From: Ananas comosus
Taxonomy: Eukaryota > Streptophyta > Magnoliopsida > Poales > Bromeliaceae
Direction: 5' to 3'
NCBI RefSeq assembly: GCF_001540865.1
Contig: NC_033638.1
Location: 4,072,355 to 4,136,354 of the forward strand
DNA: 64,000 nucleotides
Position numbers and translations under genes: made by a program. Below are positions 12,366-24,342 of this stretch, one piece after another. Every line of letters begins with the position of its first letter. Within the stretch, counting starts at the first letter, position 1. The notes under the pieces are model-generated. The model saw only the letters and a list, made by a program, of their open reading frames with translations. It made no database searches and had not been told where the DNA came from.

Positions 12366-13293
12366 CATGATTTATTTTCTTGGGTGTTTGAAAACAGAGA
12401 TGAATGTTTATTTTTTATTCTTTCCTTTGGTGGTAATTTGATCACTAAGCTTCTGCGTAGATTTTGAAATTTTATGTTCAAGTGAGGGCCATAGCGTATT
12501 TTGTGGGTGCATTTTTTTCTTTGGAGAGACTGCAATAATCGCATTATCATTTCAAACAACCGATGCGTGGATAACGCGATGTGGCAATCGAATGTAGGCT
12601 ATGTAATCATCCCTTGGTATTATTTTTCTGGAATTATATTGACCAGTGTCATCTCTATAATTTTTTTTTTGCCTTCTTAAAAATACTTGGCTGTTGAACT
12701 TACTTATCAAGCTCTTTTTTTCAATTATAAATATTATTGCAAAATAGAGGATATGATTGAAAGTGAAAATTTAAAAGGGTGTAATCAATGCAATGAAACT
12801 AGGTTTAGTAAACCTACATTGAACCTCGAACGATGAAATTCTAATTAAGTTGTCTTCTCTCTTATTTCAAATAATAATTTGAATTCTAAATTTTGCTTAA
12901 GAGTCAATAATTTCATGGCTGTGATATTAATTTTTTTTTTTTTTTTTGAGAAAAAGATAGCACGCTACCCGCTTAAATCATTGGAACAATAAATTAAGCT
13001 ACATGGTGACATCATTTGTTAGTTATGTTAGTTAAGGTGCATATCTTTCCTAACATATCCTCAAAAATAGCAACATATATATATATTTTATGGTCCCATA
13101 TCATGCAACAGCTTCAATCCCAAGGAGAAATATAATCAAATCCAATGGGGCCCCACTCCATCATTAATTACTCACATTAAAACAGATGCCACTTTTCAAT
13201 TAAAAGGTAGGTTTTTTGAATTTTTCTTTTTAAGAAAGAGAAATCCACATGTCCAATTTTGCTAGGAGCTGATCGGATAATTCAAAATCGTTT
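12366..13293. other. AT-rich non-coding stretch
   Basis: No gene is seen. 12366-12940 recurs in altered form at 14500-15020. Bases near 12942-12985 match the tail region of the local SINE family (T-rich tract, then GATAGCACGCTACCCGCTT) in minus orientation. Confidence 0.5.
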
Positions 13294-13307
13294 AAATCCA
13301 GCTAGTG

Positions 13308-13471
13308 AACCAACTATTTCTAACGCAAGTGATAAATAATTTGGTGGTCGGTCCTCGAGATTTCAAATTCGATCGATATCTAATTATTTTTTATTTTCAT
13401 CTAAGTTTATTTTTTAAAAAAAATAAACAAAGCAGATAGCATTCTACTTTTCTCTTAAAAAAAAAAAAAAA
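13308..13471 (+). mobile_element. tRNA-derived SINE
   Basis: About 165-bp element with a degenerate box-B-like stretch (TTCAAATTCGATC), a TAAGTTTATTT body, an AGATAGCATTCTACTTT 3' region and a poly(A) tail. It is flanked by the 14-bp duplication AAATCCAGCTAGTG (13294-13307 and 13472-13485). Same family as the copies at 17299 and 40272. Confidence 0.75.
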
Positions 13472-13624
13472 AAATCCAGCTAGTGGATAGTGACTAAGCT
13501 TGGTAAACCTGTCAGTTAATAACAAATCATCTTTACTAGTATTACCGTCACTTATTTTACCCTCAAGGTCTATTTATTTTAGTGTATATTCCAGCTATCT
13601 CATTAATATATATTAGTCTTTATA

Positions 13625-13868
13625 AATAGAGTATAGCTACTATACTTATACTTTCAAAAGTATAGAAAGGTGGTGCTTCCAATTTTTTGATTCTTGGATT
13701 AGTTTTTTTGACTATTTCTAATATTTAGAATAATATTACTATCCTAAGGGGAACCACTCAATCCTAAAAGGGACCAATATCATCCGGATCTTATAATTCT
13801 TGATCCAAGAGCCAAAAAGTTGGAAGCACCAACTTTTTTATAATTCTAAAATCATAATAGCTCTATAC
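13625..13868. repeat. Fold-back element, variant of type A
   Basis: Complementary ends (GGTGCTTCCAATTTTTTG against AAAAAGTTGGAAGCACC) around an AT-rich interior. A related copy lies at 56345-56560. Confidence 0.6.
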
Positions 13869-14176
13869 TTATAACTAAAGGGATTATAGTAAATTTATGA
13901 TATATCTAAGTTAATTTTTTTTTAAAAAAAAATCAAACATATATAAGAATAATATAATATTTCGACGTATTCTACGAGACGAAAGAACTAGAAATATACC
14001 TTTGCATGCTGAGGATATATATTAAATTTTGTGGACCAAACACACCTAAAAGGAAACAGTTAGATGGCAGGGGGAGAGAAATCACTTGGAGCCACATTTG
14101 AGAGACCAAGAAGTAGATGAAATTAATGCATGGATATTGAACGCACACATCATGGAGATAACAAAAGATCACGAGA

Positions 14177-14226
<50 letters not shown>

Positions 14227-14370
14227 GTGGAGGCAAAATGCATGTGAAGGGATCTTGGATTCATGTGGGGAGGCACACCCTACACTCCATTCATATTGAC
14301 CCTCCAGTTGCTGAGCAAACGCTAAAGCTAAGCGTAGCCTAAATCCCAATTGCCATATAATGCCAAGTAN
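13869..14370. other. Non-coding stretch with a long (GA)n run
   Basis: No gene. Bases 13976-14033 resemble the 10376-10455 flank of the Tekay element. A (GA)n microsatellite occupies about 14176-14224. A single N is at 14370. Confidence 0.6.
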
Positions 14371-15036
14371 AAAAATCGCAAAAATTATTTTCTAGGAACT
14401 TTAAATGTGCTAGATCAAGTCTAACGGAGCCGATCGTCGATTCGAAAATTCTATCATCGAAAACGACTCAGGAGCACGGAGAGGCCTCCGTGCTATGATT
14501 TATTTTCTTGGGTTTTGAAAACAGAGATGAATTTTTATTTTTTATTTTTCCTTTTGTGTAATTTGATCACTAAGCTTCTGCTACATTTAAATTTTTATTT
14601 CAAGTAGGCCAATAGCTTTTTGTGGGTCATTTTTTTCTTTGGAAAATGAATATCGCATCATCCATTTCAAAACCGATGCGATAGCGATGTGGCAATCGAA
14701 TTAGCTATGTATCATGCCCTTGTAATTATTTTTCTGGATTAATTATGACCATGTCATCATTATATTGCCTCTTAAAAATAACTTGGCTGTTGAATTACTT
14801 ATCAAGCTCTTTTTTCAATTATAAATATTATTGCAAAATTAAGGGATATGATTAAAGTAAAAATTTAAAAGCGAGTGTATCAATTGCAATAAACTAAGGT
14901 TTAGTAAACCTACATTGAACTCGACGATAAATTTAATTAATTGATCTTTCTCTTATTTCAAATAATAATTTAATTTAAGTTTTGCTTAAGATGTCATAAT
15001 TTCATGGTGATATTATTTTTTTTTTTTTTTTTCCGC
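14371..15036. repeat. Indel-rich near-copy of 12258-12960
   Basis: Same order of sequence as 12258-12960 (end of a type B fold-back, then GATTTATTTTCTTGGG, AATTTGATCACTAAGCTTCTGC, GCGATGTGGCAATCGAAT). It differs mostly by short insertions and deletions rather than substitutions, and starts right after an N. Probably an assembly duplication. Confidence 0.6.
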
Positions 15037-15290
15037 TGAAAATAAAATCTATAAAAAGTGGTGATATAGCACTAAAATTTCGATCAGAAATATTGATCTT
15101 GTTGTAAATAGTGACAAAGAATTCTAAATATGAAAATTTTATGCTGATTAATACTTCTACACCACGTTAAACTTGAAACGCAGATATCAACGCATGAAAA
15201 TTATGATTTTGAATCTTTCGAGATCCACTGATAATGATATAAAAAAATTGTAAAAATTATTGCTAGAAACTTAAGCGTCCGTGCTCCAAA
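15037..15290. repeat. Fold-back type B fragment
   Basis: Copy of the middle of a type B element that matches 12000-12258. It is joined to the preceding block in swapped order. Confidence 0.5.
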
Positions 15291-15770
15291 GCCGTTTTCG
15301 ATGATGGAGCTTCCGAATCGACGATCGGCTCCATTAGACTTAATCTAGCCTATTTGGACTATCTAGAAAATAAATTTTGTGATTTTTCGATATCATTTAC
15401 CTAGCGATCGAAAGAGTTCAAAATCAATAATTTTTAATAGTTAATGTATATTGTTTGCAAGTTTAACAGTGTAGAACTATTCAAATTAGAAAAAAATTTG
15501 ATAGAAAATTCTTTATACTATTTGCAGCAAGATTAATATCTCTGATCGAAAATTTTAATGCTATATTATAACTTTTTGTAAGATTTTTATTTTCAGCTGT
15601 TGATTTTAAACCCTTTCGATCGCTAGGTAATTAAATGATATCGAAAAATCATAAAATTTATTTTCTAAATACTTTAAATACACTAGATCAAATCTAACGG
15701 AGCTAATTGGAAAGTTTTATCATCGAAACGGCTTAGGAGCACGAAGGCCTCCGTACGCTTAATAGCACAC

Positions 15771-15775
<5 letters not shown>
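15275..15775. repeat. Fold-back element type B
   Basis: Left module has CGTCCGTGCTCC and right module has GGAGCACGAAGGCCTCCG. The arms are inverted copies. Followed by a long (CT)n/(TA)n/(GA)n microsatellite to 15869. Confidence 0.65.
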
Positions 15776-15840
<65 letters not shown>

Positions 15841-15869
15841 TATATATAGAGAGAGAGAGAGAGAGAGAG
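15776..15869. repeat. (CT)n(TA)n(GA)n microsatellite
   Basis: A CT run, a TA run and a GA run. The whole tract is itself an inverted repeat. Confidence 0.9.
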
Positions 15870-15871
15870 CT

Positions 15872-16395
15872 AGTCTCCTATACTATCTATAGTACCGGAG
15901 CTCCGGTACTATAGTCCCCTTTTCGATATTAGGGTGTTCAAATCAACGATCCACACCGTTAAAACTGATCTAGCGTATTTAAAGTTTTTAGAAATATAAT
16001 TTTATACTTTTTCGACAAAATTTACTTTATGATTAAACCATTTCAAAATTGTCAATTTTCAAAGGCTATTATGGCGAGTTTGGAGTTTAACGGTGTAGAA
16101 GAATCTAAATTTCTTCAAATTTTGATAGAAAATACTTTAAACTATCTAGATTAAGGTTAACATTCTTGATCTTGGATTTAAAAGTCCTATACTTAAATTT
16201 TAAAGATTATTCAATTTCCACCGTCCATTTTGACATAATTTATTTACTAAGTAAACGATGTCGAAAAAAACTAAAATTTTATTTCTAAAAACTTCATATA
16301 CCCTAGATCACATTTAACAGTGTGGATCGTTAATTTGAACACCCTAAGATCGAAAATAAAACTATAGTACCAAAGCTTCGGTATTATAGATAGTA
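15872..16395. repeat. Fold-back element type B, ACCGGAG/CTCCGGT variant
   Basis: Ends AGTACCGGAGCTCCGGTACT (left) and AGTACCAAAGCTTCGGTATT (right). It lies about 160 bp upstream of the kinase start codon, so it may overlap that gene's promoter. Confidence 0.65.
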
Positions 16396-16557
16396 CTAAT
16401 TATATATATATATATATGTGTGTGTGTGTATGTATGTATGTATGTATATGCACATGCATATATGAATATATACAACAATAACAACTCTCTCACTCTCTTA
16501 TCCCTACTTCCTTATATATATCCTAACTCATCTATTTCTACTTCTCTTGCAAGGGAG

Positions 16558-19549
16558 ATGGAAGATAGCCTCTTTACTCCCCCACCTCCTTCATTGATGC
16601 ACCAGTATCATGACAGCCACCACGACCGTGAGTACGCGAATCGCGACACCTACCGAGGATTGTTCGCCTCCAACTTGGTGCTTCTGATCGTACTGCCATT
16701 ACTCGTGCTCGCCTCGCTCGCCGTCATCGCCTTCGTAGTCCTGCGAGTTTGTCGCAGGGGGAGTAAGCCTGAGAATATCAGCAGTAACAACATCAGCAGC
16801 TACAACAGCAGCTTCCGAAAGCCCAGTTTCGGCACGAACCCGCTGTCGAAGTGTGGCAGTGATCTGGACGCCAAAGTATTCATCAACAGCCCTGGTAAAA
16901 TCCGGTATTCTTTGTTCCGTTGATTCATAATTTAAGCTTACTTGGCAATCCATGCACATAAATATTGATGATCTTTCTTTCTTTTATTTTTCCCCTTTTT
17001 CCTAAGATGTTGGTAGCTGTATATATGGTGGTAAGTTGGGGTTTACTGCGATGCAAGTTCGGAATAACAAGAGACTGGGGCAAGTGTTCACCTACAAGGA
17101 GCTTGAGGCGGCCACTGATGGGTTCAGTGAGAGCAATGTGATTGGTAATGGGGGGTTCGGCGTCGTGTTTCGAGGCCGGTTGAGCGACGGCACCGTCGCG
17201 GCCATCAAGAAGCTGCACAAGGAAGGGAAGCAAGGGGAGAGAGAGTTCCGGACAGAGGTAGTGACAGTACTAGTGTTCCTGATCACCAATTTTAGTTTTT
17301 TTTTTGAGAGATAGGTAGCACGCTACCCGCTTTGCTTATTTTATTTAGAAATAAACTTAGCTGGAAATATGAATCAACTAGGATTCGAACTTGGGTCTCG
17401 TGTACCAACCACCAAGCCCTTTGCCACTTGCTCCAGGGACGATTGGTTCACCAATTTTAGTTTTAGTTGGCAAAAATGTATGGAGATCCATCCATCAACT
17501 GCAGGCCATTTTGAAATTTTGAAATAGACCCCCTGCCCCCCTCAAATAAGTCTCTTTCAATTCAGATCTTCTAAACTTTTGATTATTATGATTTGAGTTA
17601 TGATGCTATCAGTTGTTTAAATATAATAAACGAGATTTGCCGTTCGATCAGGCAAAATAGTGTTCAGAAAATATTAATTCTAATTTTAACGGAATCGTCA
17701 TTAAATTTTAACAAAAATTTCCAATTTAATCAAAAGAAAAATAGTTGATGGGTCTATTTTCACAATGTACCATTGCTCCTATTAGTTTATATATTTCTTG
17801 GCTTTAGTGGGCACTTGTTTAGTCTCTCTGTTCTTGTGGAACAAATAATCACAATCAAACATGCGCACCAATTTTTTTAATTATGCTTTAGCCATAAAAA
17901 AAGTTGAGAGAATCAAAAACTAGGATATCAATTTTTTTCCCTTTTTTTTTTTTTTTTGTTTGTTTGTTTGTTTGTTTCACCTATTGTGTGAAAATTAATG
18001 AACTGCTATTTATCAGTTTCACATCCGACTATTTTCAGATGCTTACAAAACCAACCACCACTAATTGCTGTCACATGCACATCAATGTGTCACCAATCTT
18101 TCCTAAATTTTAGAATGCAAACAAGGTAGCATTTACTCTTTCCTCATAAGTGTGATAGCATGTAAATATATTAGAAAGTAATGTGAGGAAAAGAATCATA
18201 TATGTTGATATCAAAAAGATTTATATATATTTTGTTCATCCATAATGCTTCAGTCTAACATTTTGTTTCTTTTGTTTTTGTTATAATGAATTGCAATCCA
18301 AAAAATGGGAATGATTTCTCTCGTTCTCGTGTAATTGTAGGTCGATCTTTTAAGCCGATTGAACTCTCATCACTTGGTAGGATTAGTAGGCTACTGCGCG
18401 GATCAAAACCACCGTCTGCTCGTGTTTGAGTTCATGAGCAACGGAAGCCTGCAACAACATCTGCACACCAGCTCAAAGGAGCAAAACTACCGACCGCTCG
18501 ACTGGCGAACCAGGCTGCGAATAGCATTAGATTGCGCTCGAGGACTCGAATTCCTACATGAGCAAACGGCCCCCGCAGTTATCCATAGGGACTTCAAATG
18601 CAGTAATATCTTGTTAGACCATAACTACCGAGCCAAAATCTCCGATTTCGGTATGGCCAAGATTGGGTCAGATAAACTCAATGGCCAAGTCCTCACAAGG
18701 GTACTTGGGACTACCGGATATCTCGCGCCAGAGTAAGATCTGCGTACCGATCGATTGCTTCATCTTTTACACAAATATATATATGTTACCTTTTGATAAA
18801 GTATGGGGGGTGTGCGCGCGCGCGTGTATATAGGTATGCATCGACGGGGAGATTGACGACAAAGTCAGATGTTTATAGCTACGGAGTGGTGCTTCTCGAG
18901 CTGCTGACCGGTCGGTCACCGGTTGAGACAAGGCGGCCTCCAGGGGAACATGTTCTAGTCTCATGGGTTTGTAACTTTTACTTGCTCTATTTTCACTTGT
19001 GAATAAAAAAAACTATCAATAATTAAGTAAATCTCAAAACTATGGTAAACTTATAAATATCTTAGTTCATGAAAAGAATCTTACTTCTATGCTGTATCTG
19101 AGAATAATTTTATCTCAGCCTTGTTGTTGGTAAAGCAAGGTTTATTTTCTCGTCTAATAACCTTCATGTCGACTCACTAACCGCGATATATTAGGCCCTT
19201 CCGCGACTTACTAACCGTGGGAAAGTTGTGGAAATGGTGGATCCTACACTGAAAGGCCAATTCTCGACGAAAGATCTAATTCAGGTTTGTTAAAGGATTA
19301 TTAGGTGCATTTCGATCCTACACTTTGTGATTAAGTTAAAGGATTATCGCGATAAGATTCGATGACATTTTTCGTCATTTGTTGCGATAGGTTGCGGCAA
19401 TCGCTGCTGTGTGTGTGCAGTCAGAAGCTGACTACCGACCGCTTATGACCGATGTCGTCCAGTCTCTAATCCCTTTGGTTAAGAACAAGGGCGCATTTTC
19501 TTGCCCTACGACTCCTCCCAAGTTTCCGCAGAATATGTTAGAGCCATGA
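16558..19549 (+). CDS. Membrane-anchored receptor-like protein kinase (PBL/PERK-like)
   Basis: Likely a plasma-membrane serine/threonine kinase. Six exons: 16558-16894, 17007-17257, 18341-18732, 18834-18966, 19195-19284 and 19391-19549. All introns are GT-AG and the phases fit, giving 453 residues. After a proline/histidine-rich N-terminus, a single hydrophobic segment (about 36-63) is followed by basic residues. The kinase domain shows the glycine loop [11 protein letters not shown] (159-169), lysine in AAIKKL (180), HRDFKCSN (278-285), DFG (298-300) and APE (325-327), so it has all catalytic residues and is of the RD type. There is no extracellular ligand domain, so it more resembles receptor-like cytoplasmic kinases with an anchor than a true receptor. 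The start codon is the one that keeps the N-terminus short and opens directly before the anchor. Intron 2 carries a SINE. The exact subfamily and ligand or partner are unknown. Confidence 0.92.
17299..17447 (-). mobile_element. tRNA-derived SINE in kinase intron 2
   Basis: On the minus strand it has a box B word GTTCGAATCC, TAAGTTTATTTCTAAATA, GCGGGTAGCGTGCTACC and a poly(A) tail (poly-T on the plus strand). The flanking duplication is TCACCAATTTTAGTTT (left from 17283, right from 17448). It is antisense to the gene. Confidence 0.82.
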
Positions 19550-20553
19550 GGTATGCAAGAATTGCGCGAAAGAGTGTTGGAAAAAGTTTCTCGCAGATCG
19601 GAGTGCAGGAAACAGGAGTGGTTTTTATTCAGAGGAACAATCTATCTACTTCAATTTTTTTTTCTTTTTTCTTTTTTTCTTTTTTTCCCTGTGTAAAGCA
19701 ACTTATCTTTGTAATATGCTATATGGGAGGGTGTTGTACATTGAATTGAATGGGCCCTAATATGATGACACCACATCATTTGTAGGAACAATAAATGTCA
19801 ATTATGTTTGCTACTGGTAAAGTAAATGCCATGTGGTCAAGAAATGGGATAAATTTTCTTATTATCATTGTACATTTAATCTTCTTTAACATTAAACAGA
19901 AATTGGATCAGAACTCAGAAAGGTTCAGTCAGTGAATGAAATTCTCCAATCTCAGTGCTTTCTTTGGGTTGTTTGGAACATTTGAGTAACATGATTTTTC
20001 TTTCCCTTTCTTTGCCTTTCGGAACATTAATTAGTATGATTTCATACTATTTCATACTATTTTAACTGGTGGTATATTAAGAAAATTAAACATCTATACA
20101 CTCTTGTTAATCCCTATAATTTTGTCCACATGGCGGGATTATCTTAACTATTGACTGTAGAGCACACCTCCTCTATTACTCATATCTTTTCCTTTAATCT
20201 GCCCTCTTTTAAAGATCATATCATTTTTCCTTCTGTTCTTTCAGTAGAAAAGAATTATCAGAGACTTTGTCGTTTGCAATTTCGTTTCTTCGGTTTCCTT
20301 GCTCCTCTTTTAAATTCCTCATAAAATGAAACTTGAAATCCCACTTCTTTTTTATATTGCAACGATTTCTCATCTCTTTTGAAATAATAAATTAGACTGA
20401 AATTCAATTCTGCTCAACATATATTCCAGATAGAAATGTTCAATTCTGATTGAATAGAATTAAATTCTTCTGAAGTGAAATCAATTATATTCCATGTATA
20501 TTTTAACTCCAAGCAAGAGTACAAAGGGATCAAAAAGATTGTGACTTAACTTT

Positions 20554-20560
<7 letters not shown>
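19550..20560. other. Kinase 3' region and AT-rich spacer
   Basis: The kinase 3' untranslated region probably occupies the first 200-350 bases; no clear poly(A) signal stands out. The rest is AT-rich with no gene recognised. Confidence 0.5.
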
Positions 20561-20606
<46 letters not shown>

Positions 20607-20609
<3 letters not shown>

Positions 20610-20996
20610 GCGAGGCTACTATGCTTTTGGAAGTACGGAGCCTTTCAGGTCGTTTTCGATGTTGCGACTTTTGAATCGTCGATCGGCTCCGTTAAACTTG
20701 ATCTAAAGTATTTGAAATACTTAGAAAATAAATTATGCGATTTTTCGATATTATTTGCCTAGTGAACAGGGACTCAAAATCAACGACTGAAAATAAAAAT
20801 CTTACAAAACATAATAATATGACATTAAAATGTTAGATCAAAGANTGATGTCAAAAAATTATAAAATTTGGTTTCTAGATAGTTCCAATAGGGTAGATTA
20901 TACCTAACGGAGCCGATCGTCAAATCGAATGTCCTATCATCGAAAACAACTTACAAACACGGAGGTCCTGGTACTTTCGAAAGTATAGTAGAGGCA

Positions 20997-20998
<2 letters not shown>
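20607..20998. repeat. Fold-back element type B
   Basis: Left module GGAAGTACGGAGCC. Interior words GATCGGCTCCGTTAAACTTG and GGAGCCGATCG are inverted copies. It contains an N at 20845 and lacks part of the middle. Confidence 0.6.
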
Positions 20999-21034
<36 letters not shown>

Positions 21035-21038
<4 letters not shown>

Positions 21039-21252
21039 TTGAGCTAGAATACTCTCAAAAGCACCAAGAGGTTGGTGCTTTTGAATTTTTAACCCTTGGA
21101 TGGAGAGATGTGAGATTGAGATGATGGTGGTAGGTAGTGGTAGGTAGAATAGCATTTGATCCAAGGGTTATTAGTAATCTAGGAGTAGATCTAATGGCTA
21201 AAAACTTAATAGCACCAAGGGGATGATACTTCTAAAAATATTCTAGCTATAT
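21035..21252. repeat. Fold-back element, type A' (AGCACCAAGAGG variant)
   Basis: Left end AAAGCACCAAGAGGTTGGTGC, right end AGCACCAAGGGGATGATAC, with TAGGTAGTGGTAGG inside. Related copies are at 31405-31635 and 56580-56805. Confidence 0.65.
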
Positions 21253-21599
21253 GTATATATACTTTGATCTTCTTAGTGCATACGAAAGGGGTTATAAAAA
21301 AAAATTTTAAAAAAAAAAAAGTACTTTTTAACTCAGCTAAAGATCCTTAATAATAAAGTGAATATTGTAGAAGAATTGTAACTTTGGATTTTTTGGGTGG
21401 AAGAAGCTCCAAGAACAGAATTATTACTATTCACAATATAATACAGCCTCGGTTAGTCTACAAAGGAAATAATCAAGAGACACAATGGTAATTTAGTTTC
21501 CTATTCTATAGCAGAGTTATAAGAAAATATGCTAATAGCTTCCTTTATGTTATAGCTCTAATTATAGACATCTATGCTGGTCTAATGAAGGAGAGCAAG

Positions 21600-22606
21600 T
21601 CTTGGAGTTAATTGATCCTGGAGAGTGATTGTCGCCTATACGCCCCCGCAAGATAGGTGTACCGTTGTGAACACCTATCTTGGAATGAAGAAGAGAAAAT
21701 TGCTGTCGTGCGAGAGGTTTTGTTAGCACGTAAGCAAGTTGCTCATGAGTCGATACATGAGATACATTTAACGGTCCTATGCTTACTTTATCGCAAACGA
21801 AGTGGTAGCTAATAGCTATATATTTCATCTTGCAGTGAAAGACCGGATTAGCACATACATATGTTGCACCAATATTGTCACAGTAAATGGTCGGACTTTG
21901 GGATAGTGATACACCTAGCTCATGCAGAAGCGACTGAATCCAAGCCAACTCAAATGCCGTATCCGCAATGGCACGATATTCAGCCTTAGTAGAAGAGCGG
22001 GCGACAAATCATTGCTTTCATGAGCTCCATGAAATACGATTAGTGCCAAGGAATACAATGTACGCAGAGGTGGATGTACGATCATCTTTATCATCAGCCC
22101 AGTCAGCATTAGAGAAAGCGTGTAGTAGTAAATTAGAGTAGCACTTCAAGTGCAGTCCATAATTGATAGTGCCGTTGAGATATCGAAGAATTCGTTTGAC
22201 TGCAATCCACTGAAGCGCCGACAGTTGATGCATGAATTGAGATAATTTGTTTACGGTAAAAGCTATGTCCGGCCTTGTGATAGAGAGATATTGAAGAGCA
22301 CCAACAACTTTCCGATACTGAGTAGCATTTGTTGGAGGAAAGCCATCATGACGAGATAGCGAGCAACTAGTCAGCAATGGATTAACAACATCTTTCGCAC
22401 CAAGCATTTTAGTTCCATCAAGGATATCACTTATGTATTTATGTTGCGTGAGAAATAAGTCCTGCATTGTTGGTATAACTTCAACCCCTAGGAAGTAATG
22501 AAGATCACCAAGATCATTAAGAGAAAACCTGCCAGAAAGAGCTTGGACAAAACTATGTAGAAATGATTTATCATTTTCTATAAGTATTAGGTCATCAACA
22601 TTAAAC
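21600..22606 (-). pseudogene. Copia RT C-terminal half and RNase H
   Basis: Contains NVDDLILI (active-site region), LSGRFSLNDLGDLHYFLGVEV, the RPDIAFTVNKLSQFM region and, further on, RNase H words (NADWADDKDDRTSTSAYIVF, IYCDNIGATYVCANPVFH, ISYHFV, HVSTHEQLAYVLTKPL). A frame change near 22015 and loss of the start of the active-site block make it non-functional. Confidence 0.85.
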
Positions 22607-23275
22607 TCTATACTAAAGTTGAAACCAAATGCCGTTTCTCCATCAAGCCACGTGGCCTTTTTTTTATATGGATTTTCTCTCTCTCCCTCATATGCTCTCC
22701 CTCCCTCACATGGACTCACATGGGTTATGTTAAATGGGCACGTACTATGCAAAATTTTGTTTCATGCACCTTCTGTATCATGTTAAACAATAATGATTTT
22801 AAAGGCAAGCGGCTATGTTAAAGGGGCATATACTATGGAACATTTTGTTCCATGCACTCTATATCATGTTAAACAATAATGATTTTAAAGACAAGCTCAA
22901 TTAAAATTAACCAGAAAAACGTCATCTTAATTTTACAGTTCTAAACCTTTTCTTTGTCGCCGAAAGGTCTACCAACTAAAATCTTTATCAGATTGCTACT
23001 ATTTTTCGCCCTCACTTTTGGAGTGTCAAAATGACACGAAGCGCTCGCCCCCGCCTGCGCCTCCGCGCTCGCAGCGTGGCGCGGGCAGGTGGGCGCGCGG
23101 GGCGGGGCGCCGCGTGGCATCGTATTTGATAATATATATTATATATTTAGTTATCTTACATAATATGAATATTATATATATCTGTATGTTTCGTGATAAA
23201 TAAATATAATAAAAGTCATATTATTAGCTCTCAATGTTACGACCTCCCGCCGCAAAGCGCGGGTCATTACACTAG
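22607..23275 (+). mobile_element. Probable non-autonomous Helitron
   Basis: Starts TCTATACTAAAG and ends with a CCCGC...GCGGG hairpin followed by TCATTACACTAG and a T, the layout of a Helitron 3' terminus (stem-loop then CTRR). It separates two halves of Copia RT, giving strong support for insertion. The 5' flank is C rather than the usual A, so the left boundary is less certain. No gene inside. Confidence 0.55.
22733..22897. repeat. Imperfect tandem duplication inside the Helitron
   Basis: Two copies of a roughly 80-bp unit (words TATGTTAAA, GGGCA, TACTATG, ATCATGTTAAACAATAATG, ATTTTAAAG), differing at several positions. Confidence 0.8.
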
Positions 23276-23276
23276 T

Positions 23277-23857
23277 ATACAAGAAAGTAGGCCACTAGTA
23301 TTCCATCATGTCGATAGATGAAAAGAGAACAATCAGATTTTGATTAAGTGAACCCATATTCAGTGAGAAAACTACTAAGTGCGTGATACCAAGCCTGAGG
23401 GGCATGTTTGAGACCATAAATTGCTTTCTTAAGTCGATAGACATGAGTAGGTGAGGAGCGATCAACAAATCCTGGCGATTGTTGCATATAAACAACTTCA
23501 GTGAGAGATCCATGTAAGAAGCCATTGTTCACATCCAGCTGATGAAGAGATCATCTTTGAGTTAAAGCAAGGCAAAGAATAGTTCGTATGATGGTAGTAT
23601 GTTTAACGACCGGGCTAAACGTCTCATGATAGTCTGGTCCAGGTCTCTGATGGAAGCCTTTGGCGATGAGTCATGCTTTATAGCGTGCAACACTACAATT
23701 GGGATGCCTTTTGATACGAAATACCCATTTGCAACCAACAACATTGTAATGAGGTTGAGGAGCAACCAACTCCTAAGTGCCATTACGAAGAAAGGCAGTA
23801 AATTCTTCAGGCATAGCAGTTCGCAAGTTTGGATCTTGGATAGCTTGAGATACACAG
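23277..23857 (-). pseudogene. Copia RT N-terminal half
   Basis: On the minus strand reads VGCKWVF, then ETFSPVVK, QLDVNNGFLHG, EVVYMQQSPGF, YRLKKAIYGLKHAPQAWYHALSSF. Typical Copia RT with several stops and shifts. It continues across the TRIM at 23858-24342. Confidence 0.85.
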
Positions 23858-24342
23858 TGTAACGACTTAGCCCACTAGCAATAATAACTCGTTGGGCCGG
23901 TTGGGCCCAAAATGTTTAAGCTCAGTTATTATTACTAGTATGGGATTATTGGAGTGTGACAAACTCTCCCCGTTAAGACCCTGACGTCCTCGTCAGTCCA
24001 ATCACACACACAGCCCAAGATTACCAGGCAATGTGAGACTCGTCTCGCTAGTCTTGTCATCCAGACCCTGGCATAGTCGGTCGTCTTGTCATTCAGACTC
24101 CGACATAGCCTATCACCTTGTCTTTCAGACTCTGGCTCAGCCGAAACTTGTCATACATTTCCGATTGATGAACTAGCTCTGATACCAAATGTAACGACCC
24201 AGCCTACTAGCAATAATAATTCGTTGGGCCCAACCATTGGCCCAAAATACTTAAGCCTAGTTATTATTACTAGTGTCTAAGTCTCTTATATACCCAATCA
24301 CAACCCCATTCATATCCGATGTAGAATTATTGGGGTGTGACA
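23858..24342 (-). mobile_element. Complete TRIM (miniature LTR retrotransposon)
   Basis: 485 bp. LTRs are 23858-23961 (104 bp, with an internal deletion) and 24190-24342 (153 bp), both TGTAACGAC...GTGTGACA. A minus-strand primer binding site TGGTATCAGAGC lies at 24176-24187 and a purine tract (minus CGGGGAGAGTT) at 23962-23972. The target duplication CACAG is perfect (23853-23857 and 24343-24347). It has no coding capacity and must have used proteins from other elements. It sits inside Copia pol. Confidence 0.92.

Noticed and set aside
16511..16521. TATATATA as the kinase TATA box
   Set aside because: It is only about 40 bp before the start codon and the region is full of TA repeats, so it cannot be singled out.
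17380..17447. tRNA-like box B
   Set aside because: It belongs to a SINE with poly(A) and target duplication. No cloverleaf is formed.
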